A stretch of DNA of 64,000 bases from Bifidobacterium aesculapii (GTDB taxonomy: Bacteria; Actinomycetota; Actinomycetes; Actinomycetales; Bifidobacteriaceae): positions 62,001 to 126,000 of the forward strand of contig NZ_BCFK01000031.1 of NCBI RefSeq assembly GCF_001417815.1, read 5' to 3'. Positions 18,950-27,835 of the stretch are shown one piece after another. Under the pieces are notes generated by a model that saw nothing but the letters and a program-made list of their open reading frames with translations, was not told the origin of the DNA and searched no databases. The translations under genes and the position numbers were made by a program. Each line of letters opens with the position of its first letter. The stretch's first letter is position 1.

Positions 18950-19203
18950 CAGGAAGGACGCTTCCGCCGTCTTCCCGCCGATCATGCCCGTCCCGCCTGC
19001 TATCGGATCGGGCATGTCGTCTTGTCATGCGACATTCCGGAACACCGCCTCGAGAATCAGACGCATCGAGAAACGTCGTCCGTCGATAGGCCATCGAATC
19101 CGCTGCCATCGGCGGATTGCCCACCGGCATCATTCCCGCCGGTACTATCCGACCGTTTCCGACCGTCTTGGCTCATCGGGGCACGTCATGAAAGAAGCTC
19201 CTC

Positions 19204-20580
19204 ATGCACGCCCGCAATCAACAATCCGACTCACCTGCCCCTGCCGATCCCGCCGGCGCCGCGGCCGGCACCACCGATTCACCGAAAACCGACATCCGAA
19301 CGCGATCATTGTGGCGTTCGCGAACCTACCGGAACTGGTTCGCCGCCGACACGGCAGACGTGTTCGCGGTCAGCCTGCGCACATTCGCCATACCACTGAT
19401 CGGACTCGCCGTGTCCGGCTCGCCGTTCGTCGCCGGTCTGCTCGTCGCCGTCGAGTCGACGATCGGGCTGGTCCTGATGACGATCGGTGGAGCGCTCGCC
19501 GACCGTCACGACAAGCGGACGCTGATGATCCTGCTGGGCCTGGCAGGACTCGCCTTGTCCTCGATCGCGGCCGTCCTGCTCGCGGCAAACGCGATGGGCA
19601 CGTCCATGTTCTCCATACTGGTGGTCTTGTTCGCGGTGATGAACGGGCTGCTGGGTCCGGCCAATGACGCGATGCTCAAGTCGATCGTGCCGCAGGAACG
19701 GTTCGCGAAGGCGCAAGCCGTCCGTGAGGCTCGCGAATCCTGTGTGGAACTGTCCGGCGGGACGCTCGGCGGACTGTTGTATCGGATCGCCGGCTGGGGT
19801 CCGTTCCTCGTCTCCGCCATCCTGTACCTGGTCGCGGCGATCACGGCTCTCACGTTGCCGAAACGCGGCATTCGCGCCGTTGCGGGCATCGAATCGGCGG
19901 GCAGGTCCGATGAATCATCCACAAGACCTTCCTCCGGTTCGTCCGACCCGTCGTTTCTCCGCCAGTTCATGGACGGTTGGCGTTGGACGTTGTCCAGACG
20001 CATCGTGCTCGCCGCCATCATCCAGGGCGCCGTCATCAACGTCGCCTGTTACGGAAGCATCATCGGCGTGCAGATCATGCTCGCCGCCCGTGGTACGGAT
20101 GCGGCGCTCATCGGACTGGTAGGCACGGCCACCGGCGTCGCCTCGCTGATTGGCTCGCTGGCCGCCGGAAGACTCGTCGAACACATGCGCACCGGCCGTC
20201 TCATCATCCTCACGTTCACGGTGTTCACCATCGCGATGATCCCGCTCGTGTTCACCGACTCCTATGCGGTGGCCGTCATCTGCATGAGCGTCGCGTCCGT
20301 GTTGTTCCCCGCATTGAACGCCGGCGAACTCGGCTTCATCTACGGGCGTACGCCGGAGCACATGCAGGGCCGGGTGTCCACGGTGTTCGAGACGACGATC
20401 GGCGTGCCCGGCGCGCTCACCCCGGCATTGGTCGGATGGCTGTTGCAGGTACCGGGATTTGGGTTCCATGCGGCCATGCTGATGGTCGTCCTGTGCGCGG
20501 CTCTCGGACTGCTGCTCGCCTGTGTCACGCCGACGAGACGCATACCGAAGCCGGACCGCTGGGAGCAGGTCGAACTGTAG
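19204..20580 (+). CDS. MFS efflux transporter
   Basis: The 458-residue product has about 12 membrane helices after a 35-residue polar N-terminus. The MFS loop motif between helices two and three appears as GGALADRHDKRTLM, and the matching position of the second half as GRLVEHMRTGR. It resembles the MFS_3 group that includes macrolide-type and enterobactin exporters; the substrate cannot be read from sequence. The central loop is long and Ser-rich. The ribosome binding site before 19204 is weak, which may mean translation depends on the leader. It converges with the oxidoreductase gene, with a strong hairpin between them. Confidence 0.88.
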   Translation: MHARNQQSDSPAPADPAGAAAGTTDSPKTDIRTRSLWRSRTYRNWFAADTADVFAVSLRTFAIPLIGLAVSGSPFVAGLLVAVESTIGLVLMTIGGALADRHDKRTLMILLGLAGLALSSIAAVLLAANAMGTSMFSILVVLFAVMNGLLGPANDAMLKSIVPQERFAKAQAVREARESCVELSGGTLGGLLYRIAGWGPFLVSAILYLVAAITALTLPKRGIRAVAGIESAGRSDESSTRPSSGSSDPSFLRQFMDGWRWTLSRRIVLAAIIQGAVINVACYGSIIGVQIMLAARGTDAALIGLVGTATGVASLIGSLAAGRLVEHMRTGRLIILTFTVFTIAMIPLVFTDSYAVAVICMSVASVLFPALNAGELGFIYGRTPEHMQGRVSTVFETTIGVPGALTPALVGWLLQVPGFGFHAAMLMVVLCAALGLLLACVTPTRRIPKPDRWEQVEL

Positions 20581-20608
20581 CGGGACGGCGGGCCCCCATA
20601 ACGCGAAA

Positions 20609-20648
20609 GTGGATGCGGCCCGGTCCTGACGGACCGGGTCGCATCCAC
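20609..20648. terminator. Bidirectional hairpin terminator
   Basis: An 18-bp stem (GTGGATGCGG arm at 20609, GCATCCAC ending at 20648, one G-T pair) encloses a four-base loop. On the minus strand it is followed by TTT, fitting the end of the oxidoreductase gene; it also lies 29 bases past the MFS stop. Confidence 0.75.
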
Positions 20649-20671
20649 TCACATCGTTCGCGGCATATCGT

Positions 20672-21274
20672 TCATGCCAGGGAGGCGCCCAGCTGCCTGA
20701 TGCGGTCGAGGTGGCGGGCGGCGGCCTCGCGCTTGACCGGGTCGTCGTCGCCCATCGACAGGCCGTCGACGTAGACGAGCTCGGCATCCTTCACGCCGCA
20801 GTACTTCATGAGGGTCTGGCGGCGGATCTGGTTGTCCAGCGCCTCGCCGATGCCGTCGGACTCGTACCAGGATTCCGTGCCGCCGGTCAGGAGGATCACG
20901 CGCACCGTCTTGCCGGCGAGCGCTCCGGGGGTGCCGTCCGCGTGGTAGGCGAAGCCGCGGCAGATGACGCGGTCGAACAGGCCCTTGACCATGGCGGGCA
21001 TGGTGTACCAGTAGACGGGGAACGCGAGGACGATCACGTCGGCTGCGGCGAGCCTGTCCTGGATGGCGGCCACGTCGGCGGGGACGGGCCCCTTGCCGAG
21101 GTAGTGGGCGCGGTCGGCGGACGAGTAGACGGGGCTGAATCCGGTGTCGTAGAGGTCGAGGACGTCCGCCGTGCCGCCGCGCGTGCGGAATCCTTCGGCG
21201 AAGGCCTTGCCGACGGCGTTGGTGAGGCTGGCGTGTTCGGGATTGGAGGTGATGACGAGTGCGGTGTTGCTCAT
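20672..21274 (-). CDS. NAD(P)H-dependent flavodoxin-fold oxidoreductase
   Basis: This 200-residue protein belongs to the NAD(P)H dehydrogenase (quinone)/flavodoxin-2 family. The FMN phosphate loop is SNPEHASLTNAVG near the N-terminus, AFPVYWYTMPAMVKGLFDRV is the characteristic central segment, and TGGTESWY follows. Such enzymes reduce quinones, azo dyes or nitro compounds with two electrons using FMN. It is divergent from an aldo/keto reductase gene 296 bases away, which may mean a shared redox or electrophile response (inference). No regulator lies next to the pair. Confidence 0.87.
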   Translation of the reverse strand: MSNTALVITSNPEHASLTNAVGKAFAEGFRTRGGTADVLDLYDTGFSPVYSSADRAHYLGKGPVPADVAAIQDRLAAADVIVLAFPVYWYTMPAMVKGLFDRVICRGFAYHADGTPGALAGKTVRVILLTGGTESWYESDGIGEALDNQIRRQTLMKYCGVKDAELVYVDGLSMGDDDPVKREAAARHLDRIRQLGASLA

Positions 21275-21570
21275 GCTTCAATCCTTGTCTCCAATCTGGA
21301 CGATGAGGGGTGTGGGAGGTCGGTTTCGTTCGCCTGCTGGTCACGTGGCTTCCCCGCTTCCCCCGTAATGTGATCGCACCGGCCGAATCGGGAATCACGG
21401 CGTCATGACGACGGGTGTCGGGAATATTTCGCCATAAGCAGGATGAATACCGGCATCGGCATAGCGCATGTGTCGAAACGCCATAATGTTGAAGGCAAGG
21501 GCGGCAAAGGAACCGTCCGGCACCCGCCGGGGACGACGGGCGAACGAAGGCATGAACTGAAAGGACGATC

Positions 21571-22530
21571 ATGAGCGATACGCGTGTGAAGGTCGGCGAC
21601 AGCGACCTCGAGGTGTTCCCGCTGGTATTGGGCGGCAACACGTTCGGTTGGACCAGCGACGAGACGACGAGCCGCAAGGTGCTGGACGAGTACGTGGAGG
21701 CCGGCGGCAACTTCATCGACACGGCCGACGTGTATTCGGCGTGGGCGCCGGGCAACGCGGGCGGCGAATCCGAGATCATCCTCGGCCGCTGGCTCGCCGT
21801 GCGGAACAACCGCGACCAGATCGTCGTCGCCACGAAGGTCAGCGAGCACCCGCAGTACAAGGGCCTGTCCCACGACAATGTGATCGCCGCCGCGAACGAG
21901 TCCCTGCTGCGCCTCGGCGTCGACGCGATCGACCTGTACTACGCGCACTTCGACGACAAGGAGACCCCGCTCGAGGAGACGGCCGCCGCGTTCGACGAGC
22001 TCGTCAAGGCCGGCAAGATCCGCGCGATCGGCCTGTCCAACTACACGGCCGACCGCATCGAGGAATGGTTCCGCATCGCCCGTGAGCACGGCTACGCGCT
22101 GCCGGTCGCGTTGGAGCCGCACTACAACCTCGTCACGCGCGGCAACTACGAGCGCACGCTCGCGCCGGTCGCCGCACGCGAGAATCTCGCCGTGTTCCCG
22201 TACTTCTCACTGGCCGCGGGCTTCCTGACCGGCAAGTACCGTTCCGCCGCGGACGCGGAGGGCAAGGCGCGTCAGGGCATGGTCGCCGACTATCTCACCG
22301 TCGACGGCTTCGCACTGGTCGACGCGCTCGACGAGATCGCCAAGGCGCATGGCGCGGCGATCGCCACGGTCGCGCTCACGTGGCTGCGCCACCGCCCGCA
22401 GGTCGCCGGCCCCATCGCCTCGGCACGTACGCCCGAACAGCTGCCCGCCCTCCTCGCCTCCGCGGCTCTCGACCTGGCCGCGGACGAGGTCGCCGCGCTC
22501 GACAAGGCTTCGGAACCGTTCACGAAGTGA
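21571..22530 (+). CDS. Aldo/keto reductase
   Basis: This 319-residue TIM-barrel oxidoreductase carries the family catalytic set: Asp and Tyr in NFIDTADVYSAW, Lys in ATKVSEH, and His in YYAHFDD. The C-terminal NADPH-binding region has PIASARTPEQLPALL. It should reduce aldehydes or ketones with NADPH; the substrate is unknown. It is related to the YajO/Tas group. The start has GAAAGGA upstream. A long hairpin lies between its stop and the MATE gene. Confidence 0.9.
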   Translation: MSDTRVKVGDSDLEVFPLVLGGNTFGWTSDETTSRKVLDEYVEAGGNFIDTADVYSAWAPGNAGGESEIILGRWLAVRNNRDQIVVATKVSEHPQYKGLSHDNVIAAANESLLRLGVDAIDLYYAHFDDKETPLEETAAAFDELVKAGKIRAIGLSNYTADRIEEWFRIAREHGYALPVALEPHYNLVTRGNYERTLAPVAARENLAVFPYFSLAAGFLTGKYRSAADAEGKARQGMVADYLTVDGFALVDALDEIAKAHGAAIATVALTWLRHRPQVAGPIASARTPEQLPALLASAALDLAADEVAALDKASEPFTK

Positions 22531-22607
22531 GATGCGGGGTGCCGGGAACCGCCGGTTCCGGCGCCATCTGCGCGACCATCGGCGAATAGCGCACGCCGGC
22601 GCATACA

Positions 22608-22655
22608 ATGCTTGAGGCCGGCATCCGTCCTGGAACGGATGCCGGCCTCAAGCAT
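22608..22655. terminator. Perfect 21-bp hairpin between the reductase and MATE genes
   Basis: The arms 22608-22628 and 22635-22655 are perfectly complementary over 21 bases (ATGCTTGAGG outer end) with a six-base loop. There is no U tract on either strand. It ends eight bases before the MATE ribosome binding site, so it may terminate the reductase transcript or shape MATE translation. Confidence 0.7.
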
Positions 22656-22675
22656 GACCCAGGGAGGAGAAGGAA

Positions 22676-24109
22676 GTGGACAGCGAACTGTTCGAGAAGG
22701 CGCCGATTCCGAAGGCGTATTTCGCGCTGACGATGCCGGTGGTGCTCAGCATGCTGGTCACGCTGGTGTACAACATGATGGACACGTACTTCGTGGCGCA
22801 CACCGGCGACACGAACATGGTCGCGGGCGTATCCCTGACGGCTCCCATGTTCACGGTGATGATCGCGCTCGGCGACATCTTCGGGCTCGGCGGCGCCTCG
22901 GTCGTCTCCCGCCTGTTCGGTCGCAAACGGTACGACGACGGCCGACGTCTGAGCGTGTTCTGCTTCTGGGGCGCCATCGCGACCGGTCTCGTCATCGTCG
23001 CGCTCGGACTCGTGTTCCGCGACCAGATGCTCACCCTGCTCGGCGCCACGGCCGACACGTGGACGCATGCCAGCGCGTTCTACACGCTCATCATCATCGG
23101 CTCCCCGTTCATCATCGTCTCGATGACGCCGACGAACCTGCTGCGCACCGAAGGCCATGCCGTGCCCTCGATGATCGGATCGGTCATCGGCACCGGCGTC
23201 AACATGGTGCTCAACCCCCTGTTCATCCAGGGGCTCGGCTGGGGTGCCGCGGGCAGCGCCGGCGCGACGGTGATCGCGAACATCTGCACCGACGCGTATT
23301 TCGTCTGGTTCCTGCTCAAGCACAGCCGCAACCTGTCCATCGACCCGCGGCTCATGTTCGGCGACGCGACCGCGCCCGCGCCCGGAGCGACATCCACGAC
23401 GGGATTCCTCCGCCGTCCCGACATCACGGCGCTCGAGGTGCGCAACATCCTCGCCATCGGCATCCCGTCGGCCGTCACGAACCTCACGCAGAGCGTGGGC
23501 ATCGTGATGGTGAACCTGTTCCTGCTGCCTTACGGCACGGATGCGGTCGCGGCGATGGGCATCGCGCTGAAGGTCGTCATGATCGCCGTGCTCGTGTTCG
23601 TTGGGTTCGCGTTCGGCGCGCAGCCGCTCATCGGATACAACTACGGCGCGCGGGCGATGGCCCGCCTGCACGGCATCATGCGGTTCGCCTACGCGTTCCT
23701 ATGCTCGTTCGCGCTCGTCATGACGGTGGTGTTGAGCGTGTTCGACCGTCAGCTCATGCGGTTCTTCATCCAGGACGAGAAGGTCGTCGCGCTCGGCGCC
23801 GGCATGCTGCGCGTGCAGCTGCTCAGCCTCGTGTGCGTGGCGATCGTGATGGTGACGACGTGCACGTTCCAGTCGACCGGCAAGGCGCTGGGCGCGTTCG
23901 TCCTGTCGATCAGCAGGCAGGGCGTGATCCTCGCCGTCACGCTCGCCGTGGGCTCCCGCCTGTTCGGCTACGACGGAGTCATCGCCGCGCAGGCCGTGGC
24001 CGATCTGGTCACCGCGTTGATGGCGGTCGTCCTGTTCGTGGTGATGCTTCCGGAGCTGCGTTCAGGCTCAGGCGACGGCAAAGCGCGTCAGTCCGTCTCC
24101 GCCGCCTGA
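22676..24109 (+). CDS. MATE-family multidrug efflux transporter
   Basis: This 477-residue protein has 12 membrane helices in two MatE repeats. The first repeat contains MPVVLSMLVTLVYNMMDTYF and VSRLFGRKRYDD; the second contains IGIPSAVTNLTQSVG and IGYNYGARAM. MATE proteins exchange drugs or metabolites for H+ or Na+ across the cytoplasmic membrane. The start is a GTG at 22676 with GGGAGGAGAAGGA just upstream. It stands downstream of a perfect 21-bp hairpin and converges with the DUF2316 gene. Confidence 0.93.
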   Translation: MDSELFEKAPIPKAYFALTMPVVLSMLVTLVYNMMDTYFVAHTGDTNMVAGVSLTAPMFTVMIALGDIFGLGGASVVSRLFGRKRYDDGRRLSVFCFWGAIATGLVIVALGLVFRDQMLTLLGATADTWTHASAFYTLIIIGSPFIIVSMTPTNLLRTEGHAVPSMIGSVIGTGVNMVLNPLFIQGLGWGAAGSAGATVIANICTDAYFVWFLLKHSRNLSIDPRLMFGDATAPAPGATSTTGFLRRPDITALEVRNILAIGIPSAVTNLTQSVGIVMVNLFLLPYGTDAVAAMGIALKVVMIAVLVFVGFAFGAQPLIGYNYGARAMARLHGIMRFAYAFLCSFALVMTVVLSVFDRQLMRFFIQDEKVVALGAGMLRVQLLSLVCVAIVMVTTCTFQSTGKALGAFVLSISRQGVILAVTLAVGSRLFGYDGVIAAQAVADLVTALMAVVLFVVMLPELRSGSGDGKARQSVSAA

Positions 24110-24135
24110 CGCGTACGGCGTCGAACATGCGTCAC

Positions 24136-24435
24136 TCAGTCCAGCCTGTTCGCGTCGATGACGCGGCCGTCGAGGAACCAGTAGTCGTGGGGGTCTCCGC
24201 GCAGGGCGCTGAACGGCACCGGCGTCACCCCCGCAGCCGCGGCCTTGTCCAGCAGATAGCCGCGTACGATCCACGGGTATTCGAGCACTCCGGATCTGAG
24301 CCCGATGATGCGTTCGACGGTCTTGCCGTCGACACCGAAATCCGCACCGATGTCGTCGGCGGTCAGGCCGAGCAGACGCATGTTCTCCCGGAACTCCCGG
24401 ATGGTGTTCTCCCGCTGCTGACTGGTCAATGACAT
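24136..24435 (-). CDS. DUF2316 family protein
   Basis: This 99-residue protein starts MSLTSQQRENTIREF and ends with PHDYWFLDG, matching the small DUF2316 family of Firmicutes and Actinobacteria. The middle part (LTADDIGADFGVDGKTVERII) has the look of a helix-turn-helix, so DNA binding is possible but unproven. The ATG at 24435 has AAGGAGG upstream, which rules out the much longer frame. It is divergent from nicotinamidase and converges with the MATE gene. Confidence 0.85.
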   Translation of the reverse strand: MSLTSQQRENTIREFRENMRLLGLTADDIGADFGVDGKTVERIIGLRSGVLEYPWIVRGYLLDKAAAAGVTPVPFSALRGDPHDYWFLDGRVIDANRLD

Positions 24436-24604
24436 ACGCCTGCCTCCTTTGCTCCGAGCCTTCCGCCCGCAAGGCATACGCCCTTCACACGGGAGACGGC
24501 CGACGGCGGTCACCCCAACTCCATACGTTCCGCCGTCGCCTATCATAGGCCTCATAAGGGACTCCCGCACGAACGTCCCGCCGCACCATTCGAAAGGAGA
24601 CGAC

Positions 24605-25225
24605 ATGACGAAGAAGGCGTTGATCGTGGTCGACGTGCAGCCGACGTTCTGCGAAGGAGGCGAACTCGGCGTCGAGGGAGGCAACGCGGTAGCCGAACGG
24701 ATCGCCGCGTACGTCACGGCGCATCGCGACGACTATGCGGCGATCGCCACCACGCAGGACTGGCATATCGAACCGGGCGCGCACTGGTCCGAACACCCCG
24801 ACTTCGTGGACACGTGGCCCGTGCACGGCAAGGCGGGCACCCCGAACGCGCTGCTGCACCCGGCCATCGCCGCGCTCGGCATCGAGCACCATTTCAAGAA
24901 AGGCCAGTATTCGGCCGCCTACTCCGGTTTCGAAGGCGTCGAGGACAACACGGACCGCATCCCCACGCGCGAAGAGGTCACCGCCGCACTGGAGGCGGGT
25001 CGTACGCTCGCCAACCTGCTGGAAGCCGCCGGCGTCACGCATGTGGACGTGATCGGCATCGCCGAATCGCATTGCGTCAAGGAGACCGCGCTCGACGCGG
25101 TCCGGCTCGGCTACCCGGTCACCGTGTACGAGGACCTCACCGTGCCGGTCAGCGAGGAACTCGGCCGCACGGCACGCCACGAAATGGCCGACGCGGGCGT
25201 CACGCTCGCCGATTCGCCCCGGTGA
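24605..25225 (+). CDS. pncA: Nicotinamidase, isochorismatase family (PncA-like)
   Basis: The 206-residue enzyme should convert nicotinamide to nicotinic acid for NAD salvage. The catalytic triad is visible as Asp10, Lys99 and Cys157 (IGIAESHCVKETALD). The metal site corresponds to Asp52, His54, His60 and His74 in the segment QDWHIEPGAHWSEHPDF and after. This closely parallels Mycobacterium PncA. A GAAAGGAG ribosome binding site precedes the ATG at 24605. The endonuclease IV gene follows on the same strand after 48 bases. Confidence 0.9.
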   Translation: MTKKALIVVDVQPTFCEGGELGVEGGNAVAERIAAYVTAHRDDYAAIATTQDWHIEPGAHWSEHPDFVDTWPVHGKAGTPNALLHPAIAALGIEHHFKKGQYSAAYSGFEGVEDNTDRIPTREEVTAALEAGRTLANLLEAAGVTHVDVIGIAESHCVKETALDAVRLGYPVTVYEDLTVPVSEELGRTARHEMADAGVTLADSPR

Positions 25226-25273
25226 GCATGCGGGCGAAGAATGACCGGAGGAACGGATAGACGGGGAGAGCAC

Positions 25274-26179
25274 GTGAATTCAGGGCATGAGGCGGGGCGT
25301 ACGGCCTCGCCGTTCATCGGATCGCATCTTTCCACCAGCGGAGGTTGGGACGCGCTCATCGAACGCTCGCATGCGGAGGAAGGCTCCACGTTCGCGTTCT
25401 TCCCGCGTTCGCCGTACGGCAAACGGTCGAAGTCACTCGACCCCGCCGGCGCGTTCGCGTTCGGCGAGCGCCTGCTGGCGGAGCGGTACGGGCCGATCGT
25501 CGTCCACGCCCCGTATGTGTACAATCTCGCCGGCAAGGACGCGGCCAAACGCGGGTTCGCCATCGAGGCGCTCGCCGATGATCTTCGTCTTCTTGCGCCG
25601 ATCCGCGCGGCCGGGCAGCCGATTTGTCTCAACATCCACCCGGGATCGCATGTGGGCCAGGGCTCCGAAAAGGGATGTCATCTCATCGCGGACGGATTGA
25701 ACCAGGTGTTCGACATGCTCGCCGCCGATGGAGGCGTGGACGGGACCGTGCCGGTGCTGTTGGAGACGATGGCGGGCAAGGGCACCGAATGCGGGCGGTC
25801 CTTCGAGGAGCTGCGCGAGATCATCGACCGGTTCCACGGGAACGACGACGCCATCGGCGTCACGTTCGACACCTGTCACGTGTTCGACGCCGGTTATGAC
25901 CTGCTCGACGATTTCGACGGCGTGATGCGCGAGCTGAACGATACGCTCGGATTGGACATGGTCAAGGCCATCCACGCGAACGATTCGATGTTCGGATTGG
26001 GGTCGCATAAGGACCGTCATGCGAACATCGGCAAAGGGCTGCTCGGCATCCGATTCTTCACCCGTCTCGTCAACGATGTTCGTCTGTCGTCGCTGCCGAT
26101 GATCCTCGAGACCAAGGAGCTCACGCCGGACACGCATCGTGAGGAGATCGCGCTGTTGCGAGGGTTGCGAGAGGACTGA
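25274..26179 (+). CDS. nfo: Endonuclease IV, AP endonuclease (Nfo)
   Basis: This enzyme of about 301 residues cuts DNA at abasic sites and belongs to the AP endonuclease 2 family. Family markers are IGSHLSTSGGWDALI at the start, NIHPGSHVG, LLETMAGKGTECG, FDTCHVFDAGYD and HANDSMFGLGSHKDRH, which supply the His, Glu and Asp ligands of the three-zinc site. I prefer the GTG at 25274 because GGGGAG lies just upstream; an in-frame ATG at 25241 would add 11 residues. It may be co-transcribed with pncA. Another abasic-site protein (SRAP) is encoded 700 bases further on. Confidence 0.92.
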   Translation: MNSGHEAGRTASPFIGSHLSTSGGWDALIERSHAEEGSTFAFFPRSPYGKRSKSLDPAGAFAFGERLLAERYGPIVVHAPYVYNLAGKDAAKRGFAIEALADDLRLLAPIRAAGQPICLNIHPGSHVGQGSEKGCHLIADGLNQVFDMLAADGGVDGTVPVLLETMAGKGTECGRSFEELREIIDRFHGNDDAIGVTFDTCHVFDAGYDLLDDFDGVMRELNDTLGLDMVKAIHANDSMFGLGSHKDRHANIGKGLLGIRFFTRLVNDVRLSSLPMILETKELTPDTHREEIALLRGLRED

Positions 26180-26239
26180 ACTGCCGGTCGTCAACACCAC
26201 AGAAGAGACATCTGCTGCCGCATTGACGATCCTGAATGT

Positions 26240-26605
26240 TCACACGGCTTCGATTCGCGCGCCGAACGGCCAAAGCGCGAGTTTGGCCATCTTGAACGAT
26301 TGGATCCCGAACGGGATGCCGATGATGGTGATGCAGTTGACCACGCCGGCGGCGAGGTAGCCGAGTGCCATCCATACTCCCACGAGCACCACCCACACGA
26401 TGTTGGCGAGCAGGGAGCCTACGCCGCCGCCGTAGACCACGGTCCTGCCGAATGGGGTGAGCGTGAGACCGGCCATTTTGAACGCCTGCAATCCCAACGG
26501 GATGCCGATGATGGACACGCACAGCACGCATCCGACGACGGCCCACCCGAAGGCGAGCTCCAATCCGCCGAGAACAAGCCATAGGATATTGCCGATCAGT
26601 CTCAT
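26240..26605 (-). CDS. YccF-family membrane protein
   Basis: This 121-residue protein contains two copies of the YccF (DUF307) repeat, each a hydrophobic helix pair followed by IIGIPLGLQAFKMAGL or IIGIPFGIQSFKMAKL and then a short PFG motif. The family is widespread in bacteria, sits in the cytoplasmic membrane and has no known function. It starts with MRLIGNILWLVLGG, the usual N-terminus, with GGAGAT upstream. It converges with the endonuclease IV gene. Confidence 0.9.
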   Translation of the reverse strand: MRLIGNILWLVLGGLELAFGWAVVGCVLCVSIIGIPLGLQAFKMAGLTLTPFGRTVVYGGGVGSLLANIVWVVLVGVWMALGYLAAGVVNCITIIGIPFGIQSFKMAKLALWPFGARIEAV

Positions 26606-26876
26606 GCCATCTCCTTCCGATGCCCTTCAAGACCCGTTCGCCCGTACCGCACATCCCGCTTCCCGTATGACGCGAGGATGGGGCCCGGTCTTCCATTATC
26701 GCATGCCTCATCCGGCCCGCCATCGGGGGATTCCCTGAACCCACCCCGGGCTTCCCCCGATATCCGGCCGACCGTCCCATCCCCTTTCCTCCGTCGTCAT
26801 CCGGATGCGGCACGGCCCGCCTCCGTGGCGCACACGAGCTGCTCGCGGACCGTGGCGCGGCATAGACTGGGATGCC

Positions 26877-27575
26877 ATGTGCCGAAGGTTCGCGCTTGAT
26901 CTGGATTGGGATACGGTCGCCGCTTGGCTCGACGTGGATGCGGGAAACGTGCGTCGCGACCGGCTGCCCACGCCGTCGTACAATATCGCGCCGTCGAGCA
27001 CGATCGGCGTCGTCGCGCAGGGCCGTGACGGGCACAGGTATCTGACCGGCGCGCATTGGTCACTCATACCACGGTGGAGCCGAAGCATGACGCTCCCCTA
27101 CCCGACGTACAACGCGCGATGCGAATCCGCCGCACACAAGCCGACGTTCGCCGAATCCACGGCGTCGATGCGCTGCATCATCCCGGCGTCAGGCTATTAC
27201 GAACGGCAAGGCAAGCGCCCGTTCTACTTCCATGCTCCGGACGGTGCTCCTCTCGCGATGGCGGGCCTGTACTCATGGTGGCGCGCCTCCGACGCATCGC
27301 CATGGCGCCTGACTGCGACGGTCCTCACCTGCGCGGCCGTGGACGGGCCGGCGAACGTGCACGACCGCATGCCGTTGCTCGTACCGTCAGACATGAGATC
27401 CGCATGGCTGGACCGGACGACGGACGGCGGCACGCTGATCGAACCGTTACGCGAAGCGGGAACCTTGATTTCGTCGGCGTTGCGCTTCCACGAGGTGGCG
27501 CCACTGCCACGCGACGGCGATGGCCGCAGGCTCGTCGCCCCGCTCGACCGCACCGAACCCATACGTTTGTTCTAA
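26877..27575 (+). CDS. SOS response-associated peptidase (SRAP, YedK/HMCES)
   Basis: This 232-residue protein begins Met-Cys-Arg-Arg-Phe, so Cys2 becomes the N-terminal residue that forms a thiazolidine crosslink with abasic sites in single-stranded DNA. Other family residues are visible: Asn-Ala-Arg-Cys-Glu in YNARCESAA, CIIPASGYYE with the catalytic Glu, and HDRMPLLV with the catalytic His. It shields abasic sites at forks. There is no clear ribosome binding site before 26877, and a TAGACT -10-like hexamer lies only nine bases upstream, so a leaderless transcript is possible. Confidence 0.9.
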   Translation: MCRRFALDLDWDTVAAWLDVDAGNVRRDRLPTPSYNIAPSSTIGVVAQGRDGHRYLTGAHWSLIPRWSRSMTLPYPTYNARCESAAHKPTFAESTASMRCIIPASGYYERQGKRPFYFHAPDGAPLAMAGLYSWWRASDASPWRLTATVLTCAAVDGPANVHDRMPLLVPSDMRSAWLDRTTDGGTLIEPLREAGTLISSALRFHEVAPLPRDGDGRRLVAPLDRTEPIRLF

Positions 27576-27760
27576 GACGCATGCAGGAATGGGCCATGTG
27601 CCCACTTCCGATATCACTATCGACAACATGGGATATCTCTATTGGTATTACGTGATGAACCGAGGGAACACACGCGCTTGCGGCGCCGCGATTACCGACG
27701 GCGTCGCCTGCCGATGCAAGCATGGAACGTTGGATGCCTGCAACACGCATCGCCGCACTC

Positions 27761-27785
27761 TCATATGATAGCTACTTACATATGA
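27761..27785 (+). promoter_or_regulatory. CATATG-N11-CATATG element, copy 1
   Basis: TCATATG at 27761-27767 and CATATGA at 27779-27785 flank the spacer ATAGCTACTTA. Copy 2, read on the other strand, has the spacer ATAGACGATTA, so the two copies are oppositely oriented versions of one element. Confidence 0.55.
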
Positions 27786-27835
27786 AAGAAAACAACCCGA
27801 CTCAACGCCGTAACTTCTTGGCACGTATCTGCGTT

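Larger units (their letters stand above)
18670..19203. other. Long gene-poor stretch ahead of the MFS gene
   Basis: No convincing protein gene is visible in these 534 bases. They contain a short inverted repeat after the holin-like gene (18680-18697), a GAGC tandem repeat, a strong promoter match reading toward the MFS gene, and a possible 11-residue leader peptide. A further inverted repeat has CATGCCCG at 18983-18990 and CGGGCATG at 19009-19016. If the promoter is used, the MFS messenger has a leader of about 375 bases. Confidence 0.6.

Noticed and set aside
18740-19015. 91-residue minus-strand frame in the gap before the MFS gene
   Set aside because: No ribosome binding site, no family features, and it crosses the GAGC repeat and the promoter.
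20609-22655. Long hairpins as insertion-sequence ends or attachment sites
   Set aside because: They lie just past gene stops, have short loops, differ in sequence from each other, and flank no transposase, so terminator-like roles fit better.
26180-26876. LexA-type (SOS) boxes near the endonuclease IV and SRAP genes
   Set aside because: I found no convincing GAAC-N4-GTTC dyad in either promoter region.
27520-27768. 82-residue frame overlapping the end of the SRAP gene
   Set aside because: Out of frame with SRAP for its first part and without family features; a short later start could exist but has no clear ribosome site.
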